64,000 bases of DNA from Microbacterium testaceum (GTDB taxonomy: Bacteria; Actinomycetota; Actinomycetes; Actinomycetales; Microbacteriaceae), in assembly GCF_029761935.1 (NCBI RefSeq), contig NZ_CP121699.1:434001-498000 (forward strand), given 5' to 3'. This document shows, piece after piece, positions 53,323-62,177 of this stretch. Numbering within the stretch: the first letter of the stretch is position 1; every line of letters begins with the position of its first letter. The notes beneath the pieces are model-generated. The model made no database searches. It was given only the letters and a program-made list of their open reading frames with translations, and had not been told where the DNA came from. Made by a program: the position numbers and the translations under genes.

Positions 53323-54141
53323 CTACGAGCCGTGCGCCTCCTCCGACACGGGCTGCCACTCGCGCCATGTCTGCAAGCGCGACTCGTAGTCGCGCTCGGC
53401 GATGCCGAGGGGCGCCTTGCCGAAGAAGATGCGCAACGGCGGGTTCGCGGCATCCACCACCTTCAAGATTGCCGCGCGAGTGGCTTCAGGCTTGCCGGGG
53501 TCGGCGGCGGAGGGGCGCTTCGCCGCCTGCTCGCGCACGTCGGCGTAGGCCTCGATCTCGTCGCTGCGCTGCGCCGAAGGGCCCGACCAGTCCGTCGAGT
53601 ACCCGCCCGGCTCGATGAGAGTGACGTGGATGCCGAACCCGGCGACCTCCTGCGCGAGCGACTGCGACAGGCCCTCCAGGGCCCACTTCGACGCGTGATA
53701 GGCACCGACCGTGGGAAAGGCGCTGATACCGCCGATGCTCGACACCTGGATGATGTGGCCCGAGCCCTGCGCGCGCAGGATCGGAAGAGCTGCCTGCGTC
53801 ACCCAGAGCGCCCCGAAGAAGTTGGTCTCGAGCTGAGCGCGGGCCTCGTCCTCGGTGAGTTCTTCGACCGTGCCGAAGTGTCCGTAGCCGGCGTTGTTGA
53901 CGACCACATCGAGTCGTCCGAACTTCTCGCGCGCCTTCGCGACGGCCTCGAAGTCGGCCGAGCGGTCGGTCACGTCGAGGCTGAGGGGAAAGAACGTGTC
54001 GGGGTAGTTCTCGACGAGCTCCGAGACGTCGTCGATGTTGCGGGCTGTGCCGGCGACGTTGTCGCCGCGTTCGAGGGCCGCCTCGGCCCACTCGCGGCCG
54101 AAGCCCTTCGACGCGCCGGTGATGAACCAGGTCTTGCTCAT
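53323..54141 (-). CDS. SDR family oxidoreductase
   Basis: 272 aa classical short-chain dehydrogenase: TWFITGASKGFGREWAEAAL cofactor motif, NNAGYG, catalytic Ser in QVSSIGG and YHASK. NADP preference is suggested by the basic residue after the first strand. The substrate is unknown. ATG 54141 gives the standard length; an upstream extension (54267) is unconserved. Confidence 0.88.
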   Translation of the reverse strand: MSKTWFITGASKGFGREWAEAALERGDNVAGTARNIDDVSELVENYPDTFFPLSLDVTDRSADFEAVAKAREKFGRLDVVVNNAGYGHFGTVEELTEDEARAQLETNFFGALWVTQAALPILRAQGSGHIIQVSSIGGISAFPTVGAYHASKWALEGLSQSLAQEVAGFGIHVTLIEPGGYSTDWSGPSAQRSDEIEAYADVREQAAKRPSAADPGKPEATRAAILKVVDAANPPLRIFFGKAPLGIAERDYESRLQTWREWQPVSEEAHGS

Positions 54142-54252
54142 GGGTGTCCTCCGAAGAGATGTGGGGGTGAACGCGAGCGACGGTACGCCGCGCTCCTCGG
54201 CCCGTTCGACGGCTTGACACTCGAACCCGCCGCGCCACAGCTCACCCGTGAC

Positions 54253-54311
54253 GAACGCCTGCCGCATCGAGGCACGCTCGCGAGGAGCGCTCCCGAACGC
54301 GGCAGGCGTTC
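54253..54311 (-). terminator. Long inverted repeat ending the CNNM operon
   Basis: Perfect 13-bp arms GAACGCCTGCCGC (54253-54265) and GCGGCAGGCGTTC (54299-54311), 15 nt after the stop codon of the second CNNM gene. The 33-nt loop is unusually long. Confidence 0.6.
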
Positions 54312-54325
54312 ATCGCGAGATCAGG

Positions 54326-55360
54326 TCAGGCGGCAGACCCACCCTGTGCCGCGGCCAGCTCGCCCGGGCCCGGCAGAATCTCGCGCAGCAGGTCGTCGAG
54401 AGTTACGACACCGAGCAACTGCTCGCCCGCCACCACGGTGGCCAACTGCACGCGTCCGCGACGCATGCGAGCGAGCGCGTCGTAGGCCGAGGCACCCGGC
54501 TCGAGCACGAGCGGTTCGCGTGCGATCTCGAGCGCCGGGGTGTCGGGGGCGACGGTCAACGTGTCACGCACGTGCGCGACGCGAGAGTCCGTGCCCGAGC
54601 CCACGAGGATGCGCAGGTGCGTCGACGAGGCGGCGACAGCCTGGATCTCGGCGACCGTGGCATCCCTCGGCACAGACGTCGGGGAGCGATCCGTTCGCAC
54701 GATGTCTCCCACCGTGAGCGTGCCCAGGGCGATCGCCTGGGCAATCGGCTCCGAGTACTGCTTCTCGAGCGTGCCCGCCTGGCGCGAGTGCGCGACGAGC
54801 TCGCGGATCGTGTCGGCGTCTTGCCCGCCTGCCGCTGCCTTTTCGACGGGCTCGACACCCGACGCCTTCACGAGCCGGTTCGCGATGTGGTTGATCCACA
54901 GCAGGAACGGTCGCAGCGGCCAGGTGAGGGCACGAGCCAGGATGCCGGTGGCCTTCGCCGCCGTCTCGGGATGAGCGATCGCCCAGGACTTCGGGGCCAT
55001 CTCGCCGATCACGAGGTGCAGGAACGTCACCACGATCAGGGCGAGCATGAACGCGATGATGTCGGCGAGCACGTAGGGCAGACCCCACGCCTCGAACACG
55101 GGAGCGAGCGCGTAGTCGATCGCGGGCTTGGTGATGGCGCCGAGCAGGAAGGTGCACGCGGTGATGCCGAGCTGAGCGAACGCCAGCATGACGGTGAGCT
55201 CGTTCGCACCGCGCAGGGCCGCACGCGCCGAGGCGCTCGTGGCGGCCTGCTCCTCGAGCCGGTGGCGGCGCGCGGCAAGCAGAGCGAACTCCACGATGAC
55301 GAAGAACGCGCTCGCGATGATGAGCGCCGTGGTGATCAGGGCGACGGTCCAGCCGTTCAT
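54326..55360 (-). CDS. CNNM/CBS membrane protein (second of pair)
   Basis: 344 aa. The N-terminal CNNM domain (TTALIIASAFFVIVEFALLAARR and HLVIGEMAPKSWAIAHPE) is followed by a CBS pair and no CorC_HlyC domain. It is likely to work with the longer protein upstream as a metal (Mg2+ or Co2+) transport pair; its ATG overlaps that gene by 4 nt. Confidence 0.85.
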   Translation of the reverse strand: MNGWTVALITTALIIASAFFVIVEFALLAARRHRLEEQAATSASARAALRGANELTVMLAFAQLGITACTFLLGAITKPAIDYALAPVFEAWGLPYVLADIIAFMLALIVVTFLHLVIGEMAPKSWAIAHPETAAKATGILARALTWPLRPFLLWINHIANRLVKASGVEPVEKAAAGGQDADTIRELVAHSRQAGTLEKQYSEPIAQAIALGTLTVGDIVRTDRSPTSVPRDATVAEIQAVAASSTHLRILVGSGTDSRVAHVRDTLTVAPDTPALEIAREPLVLEPGASAYDALARMRRGRVQLATVVAGEQLLGVVTLDDLLREILPGPGELAAAQGGSAA

Positions 55361-56760
55361 CGGGCCACCTCCTCGTCGATCGTCGAGACCCCGTCGGCAG
55401 GCTCGGCGTCCCGGTCCACCTCGTGCAGATGCACAGCCAGCTGGGACGGCACGTGCCGATCGACCTCGATGACCTCGATGGCGAGCCAGCGCTCGATGTC
55501 GAGGCCCTGCACGGTCTCGGACGCGCGCTCGGGAAGGTCGACGCGCACGACACTGCCGATGGCGGGCAGGTCACCGTGGGTCTCGATGACGAGACCCGCG
55601 ACGGTTTCGACGTCGCTCTCGGCGAGGTCGTACCCGATCAGGCGCTCGAGCTCGTCGAGGTGCAGGTCGCCGGGCACGGTCCAGGCGTCGTCTCCGTCCG
55701 CGGAGACCTCGGCGACCTCGACGTCGTGCTCGTCGGACAGCTCGCCGATGACCTCCTCGGTCAGGTCTTCGATCGTCAGAATGCCGTCGAAGTTGCCGTA
55801 CTCGTCGACCACGCACGCGAGCTCGTTGCGCGAGCGACGCATGCGGTCGAGGGCGACGGGCAAGAGCATCGAGGTCGGGATGACCACGGCGGCGCGCATG
55901 ACGGATGCGACGGGCGCATCGTCCGCGGGCCGCTCGCGCAGCACGTCGATCAGTTCGACGACACCGACGGGGGAGTCCTCGTCACCGATCACGGGGTAGC
56001 GGGTATGGCCGGTGGCCATGAGCGCGCGAACCTCGCCGACCGTGGTGTCCGGGGTGACCGAGTCGATCTGCGACCGGGGGATCATCGCGTGTTCGACATC
56101 GCGCTGCGGGAAGTCCAGGATGCGGTCGATGATCATCGACAGATCGTTCGGGAGGTCTCCGCTCACGCGCGACTCCTCGATGATCGCCTCCAGATCACGC
56201 GCGGTGGCGCTCTCGTCGACGTCCTCGAGGGGCTCGATCCGCAGCAGTCGCAACAGCGCGTTCGCCGCTACGTCGAACACGGTGATGAGCCACCCGAACA
56301 GCAGCAGGTAGATCCGTGTCGGAACAGCGAGAGCACGGGCGAGGGGCTCGGGACTCGCGATCGCGAGATTCTTCGGGTACAGCTCACCGAAGATCATCGT
56401 GACGATGGTCGCCAGCAGCAACGCGCCGATGGTGCCGATCAGCACCGAGACGGTCGGGTCGATGCCGACGCCGCCGAGGAGGGTCCCCAGCGACTCACCG
56501 ATGAGCGGTTCGGCGACGTATCCGATCAGAAGGCCCGTCACGGTGATTCCCAGTTGGGCGCCCGACAGCATGAACGACGTCCGCTTGGTGATCGCCAGCA
56601 CCCGCTTGGCCTGCGCGTCGCCCTTCTCGGCCTTCGCCGCCATGCGCGAGCGATCGACCGACATGTAAGCGAACTCCTGCGCGACGAAGAATCCGCAGGC
56701 CGCGATGATCGCCAGAGTCACGATGATCCCCAACAGCAGTGTGAGGACCGCAACCAGCAT
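55357..56760 (-). CDS. CNNM/CBS/CorC membrane protein (first of pair)
   Basis: 467 aa. CNNM domain (FVAQEFAYMSVDRSRM, TMIFGELYPKNLAIASPEP), then a CBS pair starting at HAMIPRSQIDSV and a C-terminal CorC_HlyC domain (VPGDLHLDELERLIGYDL). The protein is expected to export or sense divalent metal. A hairpin covering its ribosome site suggests post-transcriptional control. Confidence 0.88.
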   Translation of the reverse strand: MLVAVLTLLLGIIVTLAIIAACGFFVAQEFAYMSVDRSRMAAKAEKGDAQAKRVLAITKRTSFMLSGAQLGITVTGLLIGYVAEPLIGESLGTLLGGVGIDPTVSVLIGTIGALLLATIVTMIFGELYPKNLAIASPEPLARALAVPTRIYLLLFGWLITVFDVAANALLRLLRIEPLEDVDESATARDLEAIIEESRVSGDLPNDLSMIIDRILDFPQRDVEHAMIPRSQIDSVTPDTTVGEVRALMATGHTRYPVIGDEDSPVGVVELIDVLRERPADDAPVASVMRAAVVIPTSMLLPVALDRMRRSRNELACVVDEYGNFDGILTIEDLTEEVIGELSDEHDVEVAEVSADGDDAWTVPGDLHLDELERLIGYDLAESDVETVAGLVIETHGDLPAIGSVVRVDLPERASETVQGLDIERWLAIEVIEVDRHVPSQLAVHLHEVDRDAEPADGVSTIDEEVAR

Positions 56761-56769
56761 CAGATCTCA

Positions 56770-56790
56770 CCCCCTCTCGGAAAGAGGGGG
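56770..56790 (-). promoter_or_regulatory. SD-sequestering hairpin before the CNNM pair
   Basis: Read on the minus strand, CCCCCTC and GAGGGGG (7 bp, 7-nt loop) form a stem that contains the only good Shine-Dalgarno sequence (GAGGGGG) 9 nt before the ATG. A second stem (CCTCC/GGAGG) and a long leader lie upstream to about 56,900. This could be a metal-responsive riboswitch-like leader, but no known class is recognised. Confidence 0.5.
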
Positions 56791-56930
56791 CTCGAAGATC
56801 GGCCCTCCTGGTCGGTGGAGGTGCGGTGATGGCTCACGGGTTTTCTCTCTCGTGGGTCGGTGATCACTGATCCCTTCGACTGTATCCAGCGAGATCCGGC
56901 CCAGGCTGGGGATTCACCCCGACCGTGCGC

Positions 56931-57677
56931 TCACCCCGGCTGGGTGATCTTCTGGTCGGTGTTCGTGTACACGATCGAGTCGGCCGTGGTGCCGACCAAG
57001 CCAAGGGTCACGCGCGCGAGACCGGGGGCGATCCCGTCGGCCGGTGGGGGAGTGTCGGCCCCGAGGGTGAGGGTCTTGCCGTCGGCGGTGGTCGCCGACA
57101 GCGAGTTCACGTAGACCGAGACGTGCCCCGACAGCGTCATGCGGTCGGCTGTCGTGACGAGGGCGGGACCCGTCGCCCGCCGCACGGTGAGGGCGAACCC
57201 GTCGATGGTGATCTCATCGGCCGTCATCTTCAACACGGTGATGCGCGTGCCGTCGGCGAGCGGCACGGTGACCACCCTGACGAGAGGGATCCCCCGGAAC
57301 GACAGGGACTGGGCGCCCAACTGGGCCGACGGTTGCGTGAAGACCGGCGCATTCTCGTCGACCACGGCGGCCTGCGCCGGCGGGGTGGTGGAGTCCTGCG
57401 GAGGCGGGGTGGGCGCCGGCGACGTCGGGGTGGCGGGCGTCGTCGGGTCCGGCGCCGGGACCACCGGGACGCCTGGCAGCGTTGGCAGGACGGATCCCGA
57501 CGTGGGCGTGGGGCTGGGAGTGGGCGACGGAGACGGGTCGTTGCACGGGAGCAGGATCGGGATGCACAGTCGTGCCGGCTGCGTGCCGTCGTCCGCCCGC
57601 GCGGCTCCGGCCCCTGTCGCGCCGCCCAGCAGAAGCATCGCCGCGGTCAGCGCGGCCGCGGCTCGCGCGCGCTTCAT
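56931..57677 (-). CDS. Secreted protein of the DUF6230/DUF6114 operon
   Basis: 248 aa. Signal peptide (ALTAAMLLLGGATGAGAARA), Pro/Thr-rich linker (PSPSPTPSPTPTSG) and a beta-rich C-terminal domain with repeated GTRITVLKM, MTLSGHVSVYVNSL and GTTADSIVYTN patterns. Two Cys residues follow the signal peptide. Such proteins are encoded with DUF6230 and DUF6114 genes in actinobacteria. Function unknown. It overlaps the DUF6114 gene (ATGA). Confidence 0.75.
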   Translation of the reverse strand: MKRARAAAALTAAMLLLGGATGAGAARADDGTQPARLCIPILLPCNDPSPSPTPSPTPTSGSVLPTLPGVPVVPAPDPTTPATPTSPAPTPPPQDSTTPPAQAAVVDENAPVFTQPSAQLGAQSLSFRGIPLVRVVTVPLADGTRITVLKMTADEITIDGFALTVRRATGPALVTTADRMTLSGHVSVYVNSLSATTADGKTLTLGADTPPPADGIAPGLARVTLGLVGTTADSIVYTNTDQKITQPG

Positions 57678-58102
57678 CGCCCGGCTCCCGTGATCGCGCT
57701 CTCCGCCTCCTCGGCCGTCGGCGCCGGCTCGTCCTGTGAGCGGGGCGGCGCCCACGACACCGCGATGATGCCACCCACCGTGCTCAACAGCATCCCGAGC
57801 AGGAAACCTCCGAGGTTCACCCCGACGAGCGAGTAGACGGCCACGGCGAGGGCGATGACCCCGTAGAAGATGCGGTGCGCGGGCATCGAGATGAGCAGGA
57901 TGCCGAGGAGCACCAGGACGAGGGGGATCACCGTCGCCTGGAGGCCCTCGATTCCGAGCTGGATGTGCAGCTGACCGATGTCGAGTTGGCCCGAGAAGAA
58001 CATCTCGATGCCGCCGAGGGCGACGAGCAGGCCGCCCACGAGGGGCCGACGGCGGCGCCACGCGCGAAAGCGCGCCCGCGCGGTGAGGTCGGGGGAGGTC
58101 AT
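57674..58102 (-). CDS. DUF6114 membrane protein
   Basis: 142 aa with a basic N-terminus (RARFRAWRRRRP) and four hydrophobic helices (LVGGLLVALGGIEMFF, VIPLVLVLLGILLISM, IFYGVIALAVAVYSLV, LLGMLLSTVGGIIAVSW). The pattern is that of DUF6114. It links the secreted protein downstream with DUF6230 upstream. Confidence 0.85.
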   Translation of the reverse strand: MTSPDLTARARFRAWRRRRPLVGGLLVALGGIEMFFSGQLDIGQLHIQLGIEGLQATVIPLVLVLLGILLISMPAHRIFYGVIALAVAVYSLVGVNLGGFLLGMLLSTVGGIIAVSWAPPRSQDEPAPTAEEAESAITGAGR

Positions 58103-58113
58103 GGCGGCTCCGA

Positions 58114-58710
58114 TCAGAAGCACGTCTTCGAGCCGTCGGTCAGCTCGAGCTTCATGCCGGTGAGGGTGAAGACCGACGCCTGCGTGCTCCACGCGGTCTG
58201 CTTGAGGTTCGCGATCGATATGGTGTCGGCATCCTGAGCGAAGTCCCCCGCGGTGCCCTTCGCGGACGTGTTGACGGTCGAGGCGTCCACGCCGATGCGG
58301 ATGTTGCCGAACGAGGAATCGCCCTGCAGGCCCGTCATGCCGATCTGCAGGTCGGAGGCCGACGCGGGGGAGCCCCCGCCGCCCGCGGTGATGAGGACGC
58401 CGACCTTGCCGAGCGGGGTCTCGCTGACGACCGATTGGCAGAGGTCGGCGAGCGTCGCCGATTTTATGTTCGCGATGGCGACATTGTGCTCGCCGCCGGC
58501 GGTGTCGTTTGTCACCCCGGCGTACTGCGAGAAGCCGGTGCCCTCGAGCTGAGAGGCACTGATCTGGAATTGGCTGCCCGAGACGGAGAACGACACGGGA
58601 ACGGCACCCTGGGCGACACCGGTGAGGAGAAGGCTCGCTACGGCGGCGACGGGGACGGTGGCGAGGGCCACACGGCCGGTACGGGAGCGGGTCAGGTCAC
58701 GGAACTTCAT
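58114..58710 (-). CDS. DUF6230 family secreted protein
   Basis: 198 aa. Signal peptide (TVPVAAVASLLLTGVAQGAVP) then SFSVSGSQFQISASQLEGTGFSQYAG, the DUF6230 signature, and a beta-rich body ending in a single Cys. AGGAGG stands 6 nt before the ATG. Function unknown; expression is expected to be strong and regulated, as described for its promoter. Confidence 0.85.
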   Translation of the reverse strand: MKFRDLTRSRTGRVALATVPVAAVASLLLTGVAQGAVPVSFSVSGSQFQISASQLEGTGFSQYAGVTNDTAGGEHNVAIANIKSATLADLCQSVVSETPLGKVGVLITAGGGGSPASASDLQIGMTGLQGDSSFGNIRIGVDASTVNTSAKGTAGDFAQDADTISIANLKQTAWSTQASVFTLTGMKLELTDGSKTCF

Positions 58711-58756
58711 CGATCCTCCTGCGGAAGCGGGCCCGGCGACGGCGCCGAGCGACCTC

Positions 58757-58785
58757 AGGCTACGCCTCATTGACAGAGTGTCAAT
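58757..58785 (-). promoter_or_regulatory. DUF6230 operon promoter with palindromic TetR operator
   Basis: On the minus strand TTGACA (58784-58779), 16 nt and TAGCCT (58762-58757) form a near-consensus promoter. The -35 lies inside ATTGACAGAGTGTCAAT (58769-58785), arms of 7 bp around GAG, a typical TetR-type operator. Binding there would block the operon and perhaps the divergent tetR-like gene. Confidence 0.75.
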
Positions 58786-58820
58786 AGATCGCGGGCTCAT
58801 CGCTTCGTTAGAGTTCCCTC

Positions 58821-59435
58821 ATGTCGAGCGACCGACGAACGCGCCTCACTCCCGATCAGCGGCGCGCCCAGCTCGTCGCCTCGGGCGTGGCATTCCTCGC
58901 CGAGAAGCCGCTCGACGACCTCACGATGGAGGTGCTGTCCGAGCGCGTCGGAGTCTCGCGGGGCCTGCTCTTCCACTACTTCGGATCACGTCAAGGACTC
59001 CATCGCGAGGTGGTGAGCACCGCCGCGGCGGCGTTGCTCGCGGCATCCGTCCCGCGTGAGGATCTCGCTGCCCGGGAGCGGCTCGACGACACGCTGGCGC
59101 GCATCGTGAGCTTCGTCCGCGAGCACCGCGGCACGTTCTTCTCGCTCGTGCGCGGCGTCGCGTCGGGCGACACCGAGGTGCGGCACGAGGTGGATCGCGC
59201 GCGCGACGTGACCGCCGGATGGGTCACCGACGGATTCCTCGAGCTCGGCGCCGAGGACTCGCCCCTGTTGCGCGTCGCGCTGCGATCCTGGGTGAACTTC
59301 GCCGAAGAGGTGCTCGTCGAACTCGCCCTCGGCACCGAGATGCCCGCGGTCGACATCGTCTCGTTCCTCTCGCGCTCGGCCTTCGGCGTCGTCGACTCGG
59401 TCGGAGCGGATGCCGCGCAGGCTCCCCGCACCTGA
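58821..59435 (+). CDS. TetR/AcrR family transcriptional regulator
   Basis: 204 aa. The DNA-binding helix-turn-helix LTMEVLSERVGVSRGLLFHYFGSRQGLHREV is followed by a variable helical ligand domain. It is divergent from the DUF6230 operon with a palindrome between, so it probably represses that operon. A TTAGAG box at 58808-58813 lies 7 nt before the ATG. Confidence 0.88.
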   Translation: MSSDRRTRLTPDQRRAQLVASGVAFLAEKPLDDLTMEVLSERVGVSRGLLFHYFGSRQGLHREVVSTAAAALLAASVPREDLAARERLDDTLARIVSFVREHRGTFFSLVRGVASGDTEVRHEVDRARDVTAGWVTDGFLELGAEDSPLLRVALRSWVNFAEEVLVELALGTEMPAVDIVSFLSRSAFGVVDSVGADAAQAPRT

Positions 59436-59570
59436 ACGCCCGTTCACGTCCTCCCGGAAACCGCCCCCGAGGCGGGGCCGGGTGGCACAATGGAGAGGCC
59501 CCCATTGCTGCGCACCAGCGCGGTCCCCACGAAACAAGGTTCGATTCGTCGAGCCAGAAAAGGACCTGTG

Positions 59571-59912
59571 ATGGGACGTCTCATCTATCGTGACCGCGCG
59601 TCGTTCGACATCGACGACCGCATCCTCGCCCACCTCCGCATCGTCGTGATGAACAAGCTCCGGCGCAACGAGGGGTTCATGCTGCAGCTGCCCGTCAACG
59701 AAGGCGTGCGCCAGGCCAGCCTGTGGATCCACGCCTCGAACGCCCTGGTCATGCAGTTCTACGGTGGCCGGGAGCCCGCGATCGACCGCGCCCTCGTCGA
59801 CCAGATGATGCACGACGCCAGTGGCGCCGACGGGCTCACCCTCACCGCCGCGGGAATCGCCCCGGCGACCACGGCGCCGCCGCGGCAGCCGGTGGGTGGT
59901 CGCTCGGCCTGA
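59571..59912 (+). CDS. DUF7882-like small protein
   Basis: 113 aa: MGRLIYRDRASFDIDDRILAH, RIVVMNKLRRNEGFMLQL, ASLWIHASNALVMQFYGGREPAIDRALVDQMM and a Pro/Ala tail. The family is abundant in Microbacteriaceae and sometimes mis-named as a DNA ligase subunit. No enzymatic motif is visible. GAAAAGGACC gives a weak ribosome site. Confidence 0.7.
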   Translation: MGRLIYRDRASFDIDDRILAHLRIVVMNKLRRNEGFMLQLPVNEGVRQASLWIHASNALVMQFYGGREPAIDRALVDQMMHDASGADGLTLTAAGIAPATTAPPRQPVGGRSA

Positions 59913-59921
59913 GAGCCGGAG

Positions 59922-61361
59922 TCACCCTGCTGTTCGCTGCGCGAGCGGCAGGGTGACCTCGAAGCGCGCACCGCGATCGCTGTCGACGCACCGCACGTCG
60001 CCGCCGTGCGCCCGCGCGATACCGCGCGCGATCGGAAGCCCCAGGCCCACCCCTCCGGAGGCCGCGCGCGCATCGTCGAGGCGGACGAGACGCTCGAAGA
60101 TGCGCTCGCGGTCCGCCAATGGCACGCCCGGCCCGTCATCGGTGACGACCACGGCCGCGGTGGACCCCCGCCGTTCGACGGAGACCGTGACCCGTCCGGT
60201 GCGACCCGTGGCACGAGCGGCGTTCTCGATGAGGTTCGAGAGCACCTGAGCGACGCGGTCGGGGTCCGCGTGGACGGGCACCGCGGCATCCGGGATCTCC
60301 GTCCGGATGCGCAACGAGGGGTGCACGAGAGGAACGCGCTCCGCCTCGGCGGTGACGAGGGAACGCAGATCGAGGTCGGTGCGCGAGAGCTCGAGGCCAC
60401 GGTCGACGCGCGCCATGGTGAGCAGGTCGTCGACGAGACGCGACGCACGGGCGGCCTCGCGGGCGACGTGCGCGGCGAGCACCTCGCGTTCGGGGCCGGC
60501 GAGGTCGGCGCGGACGAGGGTGTCGGCGGCGGCACGGATGCCGGCGACCGGCGTGCGCAGTTCGTGCGCGGCGTCGGAGAGGAAGGCGCGCAACCGCTGC
60601 TCCGCGTCGACGGCCGCCTGCTCGGCCCCCACGACGTCGTCGAGCATGTCGTCGAGGGCAGTCGCGACGCGTCCGATCTCGGTGTCGGGTCGCGTGGGGT
60701 GCAAGCGCCTCTCGCGCTCTCCGGAACCGATGGCGCGCGCCACCCGCAACACCTGGTCGAGGGGCCGCAGGCTCCGGCGCACCACCAGGGTGACGGCCCC
60801 CGCGGCGAGAACGAGAACCCCGATGGACGACAGGGCCATGATCCACCGCACCTGCACGAGCGTGTCGTCGATTCCCGCCGCCGATGCCGTCAGCGTCAGC
60901 GTCGAGCCGTCGCTGAGGGTCGAGCGGAGCGTGACCAGGTCGCTGTCTCCCGTCACCTCCGAGGCGACGACGCTGACGTCGCTCGAGCCGGTGGGCTGCG
61001 GAGTGGACCGGGCACCCGGCCCTCCGCCCGGACCGCCGGGGCCGCCCGGAGGTCCGTCGCGCAACTGCTCGGGGCTGGGTCCGGCGACGACGGAGTCCCC
61101 GCTCGCGCCGTCGATGCGCACGGCGAGTCCCTGGTCGGACAGTCGTTCGGCGAGGTCGGAGTCGTCGACGGTGCCCACGAGGGATGCCGCTGCGGCGGCG
61201 CGATCGCGAAGACGGTCCTCGATCTGACCGCGCAGGCGTGCGCCCAATGCCACGTCGACGACGATCACGAGCACGACGAGAAGGAGCGCGACCAGGGCGA
61301 CCACCGCGACGATCGTGCGGCGACGCAGGGACCCCGATCTGAGCGGGGGAGAGGTGCTCAT
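59922..61361 (-). CDS. Sensor histidine kinase
   Basis: 479 aa. Two transmembrane segments (residues 17-40 and about 175-195) frame an extracytoplasmic sensor with a GPPGGPGGPGGGPG low-complexity linker. HAMP, then His 266 in SDAAHELRTPVAG, N-box NLIENAARA, and G-boxes DDGPGVPL and GVGLGLPIARG complete the kinase. The ATG overlaps the regulator gene by 4 nt. Confidence 0.9.
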   Translation of the reverse strand: MSTSPPLRSGSLRRRTIVAVVALVALLLVVLVIVVDVALGARLRGQIEDRLRDRAAAAASLVGTVDDSDLAERLSDQGLAVRIDGASGDSVVAGPSPEQLRDGPPGGPGGPGGGPGARSTPQPTGSSDVSVVASEVTGDSDLVTLRSTLSDGSTLTLTASAAGIDDTLVQVRWIMALSSIGVLVLAAGAVTLVVRRSLRPLDQVLRVARAIGSGERERRLHPTRPDTEIGRVATALDDMLDDVVGAEQAAVDAEQRLRAFLSDAAHELRTPVAGIRAAADTLVRADLAGPEREVLAAHVAREAARASRLVDDLLTMARVDRGLELSRTDLDLRSLVTAEAERVPLVHPSLRIRTEIPDAAVPVHADPDRVAQVLSNLIENAARATGRTGRVTVSVERRGSTAAVVVTDDGPGVPLADRERIFERLVRLDDARAASGGVGLGLPIARGIARAHGGDVRCVDSDRGARFEVTLPLAQRTAG

Positions 61362-62032
61362 CGTTCCTCGCTCAAGCGATAGCCGAGCCCGCGGACGGTG
61401 TGGATCAGCCGGGGGCCGCGCTGCTCCATCTTGCGCCGGAGGGCGCTCAGGTGCACCTCGACGAGATTCGGGTCGTAGTCCTCGTAGCCCCACACTTGCG
61501 TGAGGATCTGCGCTTTCGAGAGCGTGCGTCCGCGGCTCTCGGCGAGAAGCTGCAGCAGCCGGAACTCGGTGGCCGTCAGCTCGAGCGACACCCCGCCGCG
61601 ATGAGCGGTCGCCGCGTCGGGATCGACGACGAGATCGCCCACCGACACGGTCTGCGGCAACCGCCCGCGACGGCGGAGGACAGCGCCGCTGCGCGCGACG
61701 AGCTCGGCCATCGTGAACGGCTTGACGACGTAGTCGTCGGCCCCTTCCGCGAACCCGCGCAGGCGATCGTCGACCTCGTCCCGTGCGGTCAGCATGATCA
61801 CCGCCGTGTCACCGGAAGCCCTCACGAGCGGCAGCAGACGGATGCCACTCGGCCCGGGCATCATCCAGTCGATGATCACGAGGTCGGGGCGGAACGAGGC
61901 GAGACGGTCGCCGAGATCGGTCCCGTCGGGCGCCGCCTCCGTGAGGAAACCGTCGGCGCGCAGGGCCGTGGTGACGGCGGTGCGGATGGTCTCGTCGTCG
62001 TCGAGGACGAGCACGCGGGCAGCGAAGGACAT
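61358..62032 (-). CDS. OmpR/PhoB-family response regulator
   Basis: 224 aa. Receiver domain with acidic pocket DDDE (11-14), phosphoacceptor Asp 55 (IIDWMMPG) and Lys in VVKPF; the C-terminal winged-helix domain ends in HTVRGLGYRL. It is divergent from the Pro-rich secreted gene with direct repeats between them, so autoregulation and control of that gene are likely. Confidence 0.92.
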   Translation of the reverse strand: MSFAARVLVLDDDETIRTAVTTALRADGFLTEAAPDGTDLGDRLASFRPDLVIIDWMMPGPSGIRLLPLVRASGDTAVIMLTARDEVDDRLRGFAEGADDYVVKPFTMAELVARSGAVLRRRGRLPQTVSVGDLVVDPDAATAHRGGVSLELTATEFRLLQLLAESRGRTLSKAQILTQVWGYEDYDPNLVEVHLSALRRKMEQRGPRLIHTVRGLGYRLSEER

Positions 62033-62102
62033 TCGGGCGACGATACGGACGCGGGCTGAACGCCGGTTATGGCTTGCTTATGCGAAGCGGGCGGGTGCGC
62101 GG

Positions 62103-62120
62103 GCTTCAGGTTCGCTTCAG
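62103..62120 (+). promoter_or_regulatory. Direct repeat GCTTCAG-N4-GCTTCAG, candidate response-regulator site
   Basis: Two identical 7-mers (62103-62109 and 62114-62120) spaced 11 bp apart, one helical turn, lie in the 145-bp divergent spacer. This is the usual geometry of OmpR/PhoB-family binding sites. Confidence 0.6.
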
Positions 62121-62177
62121 TCCCGGCTCGAAGTCTGGTCTCAGAGCCGGTGACCGACACCGGACGGGAAGAGAATC

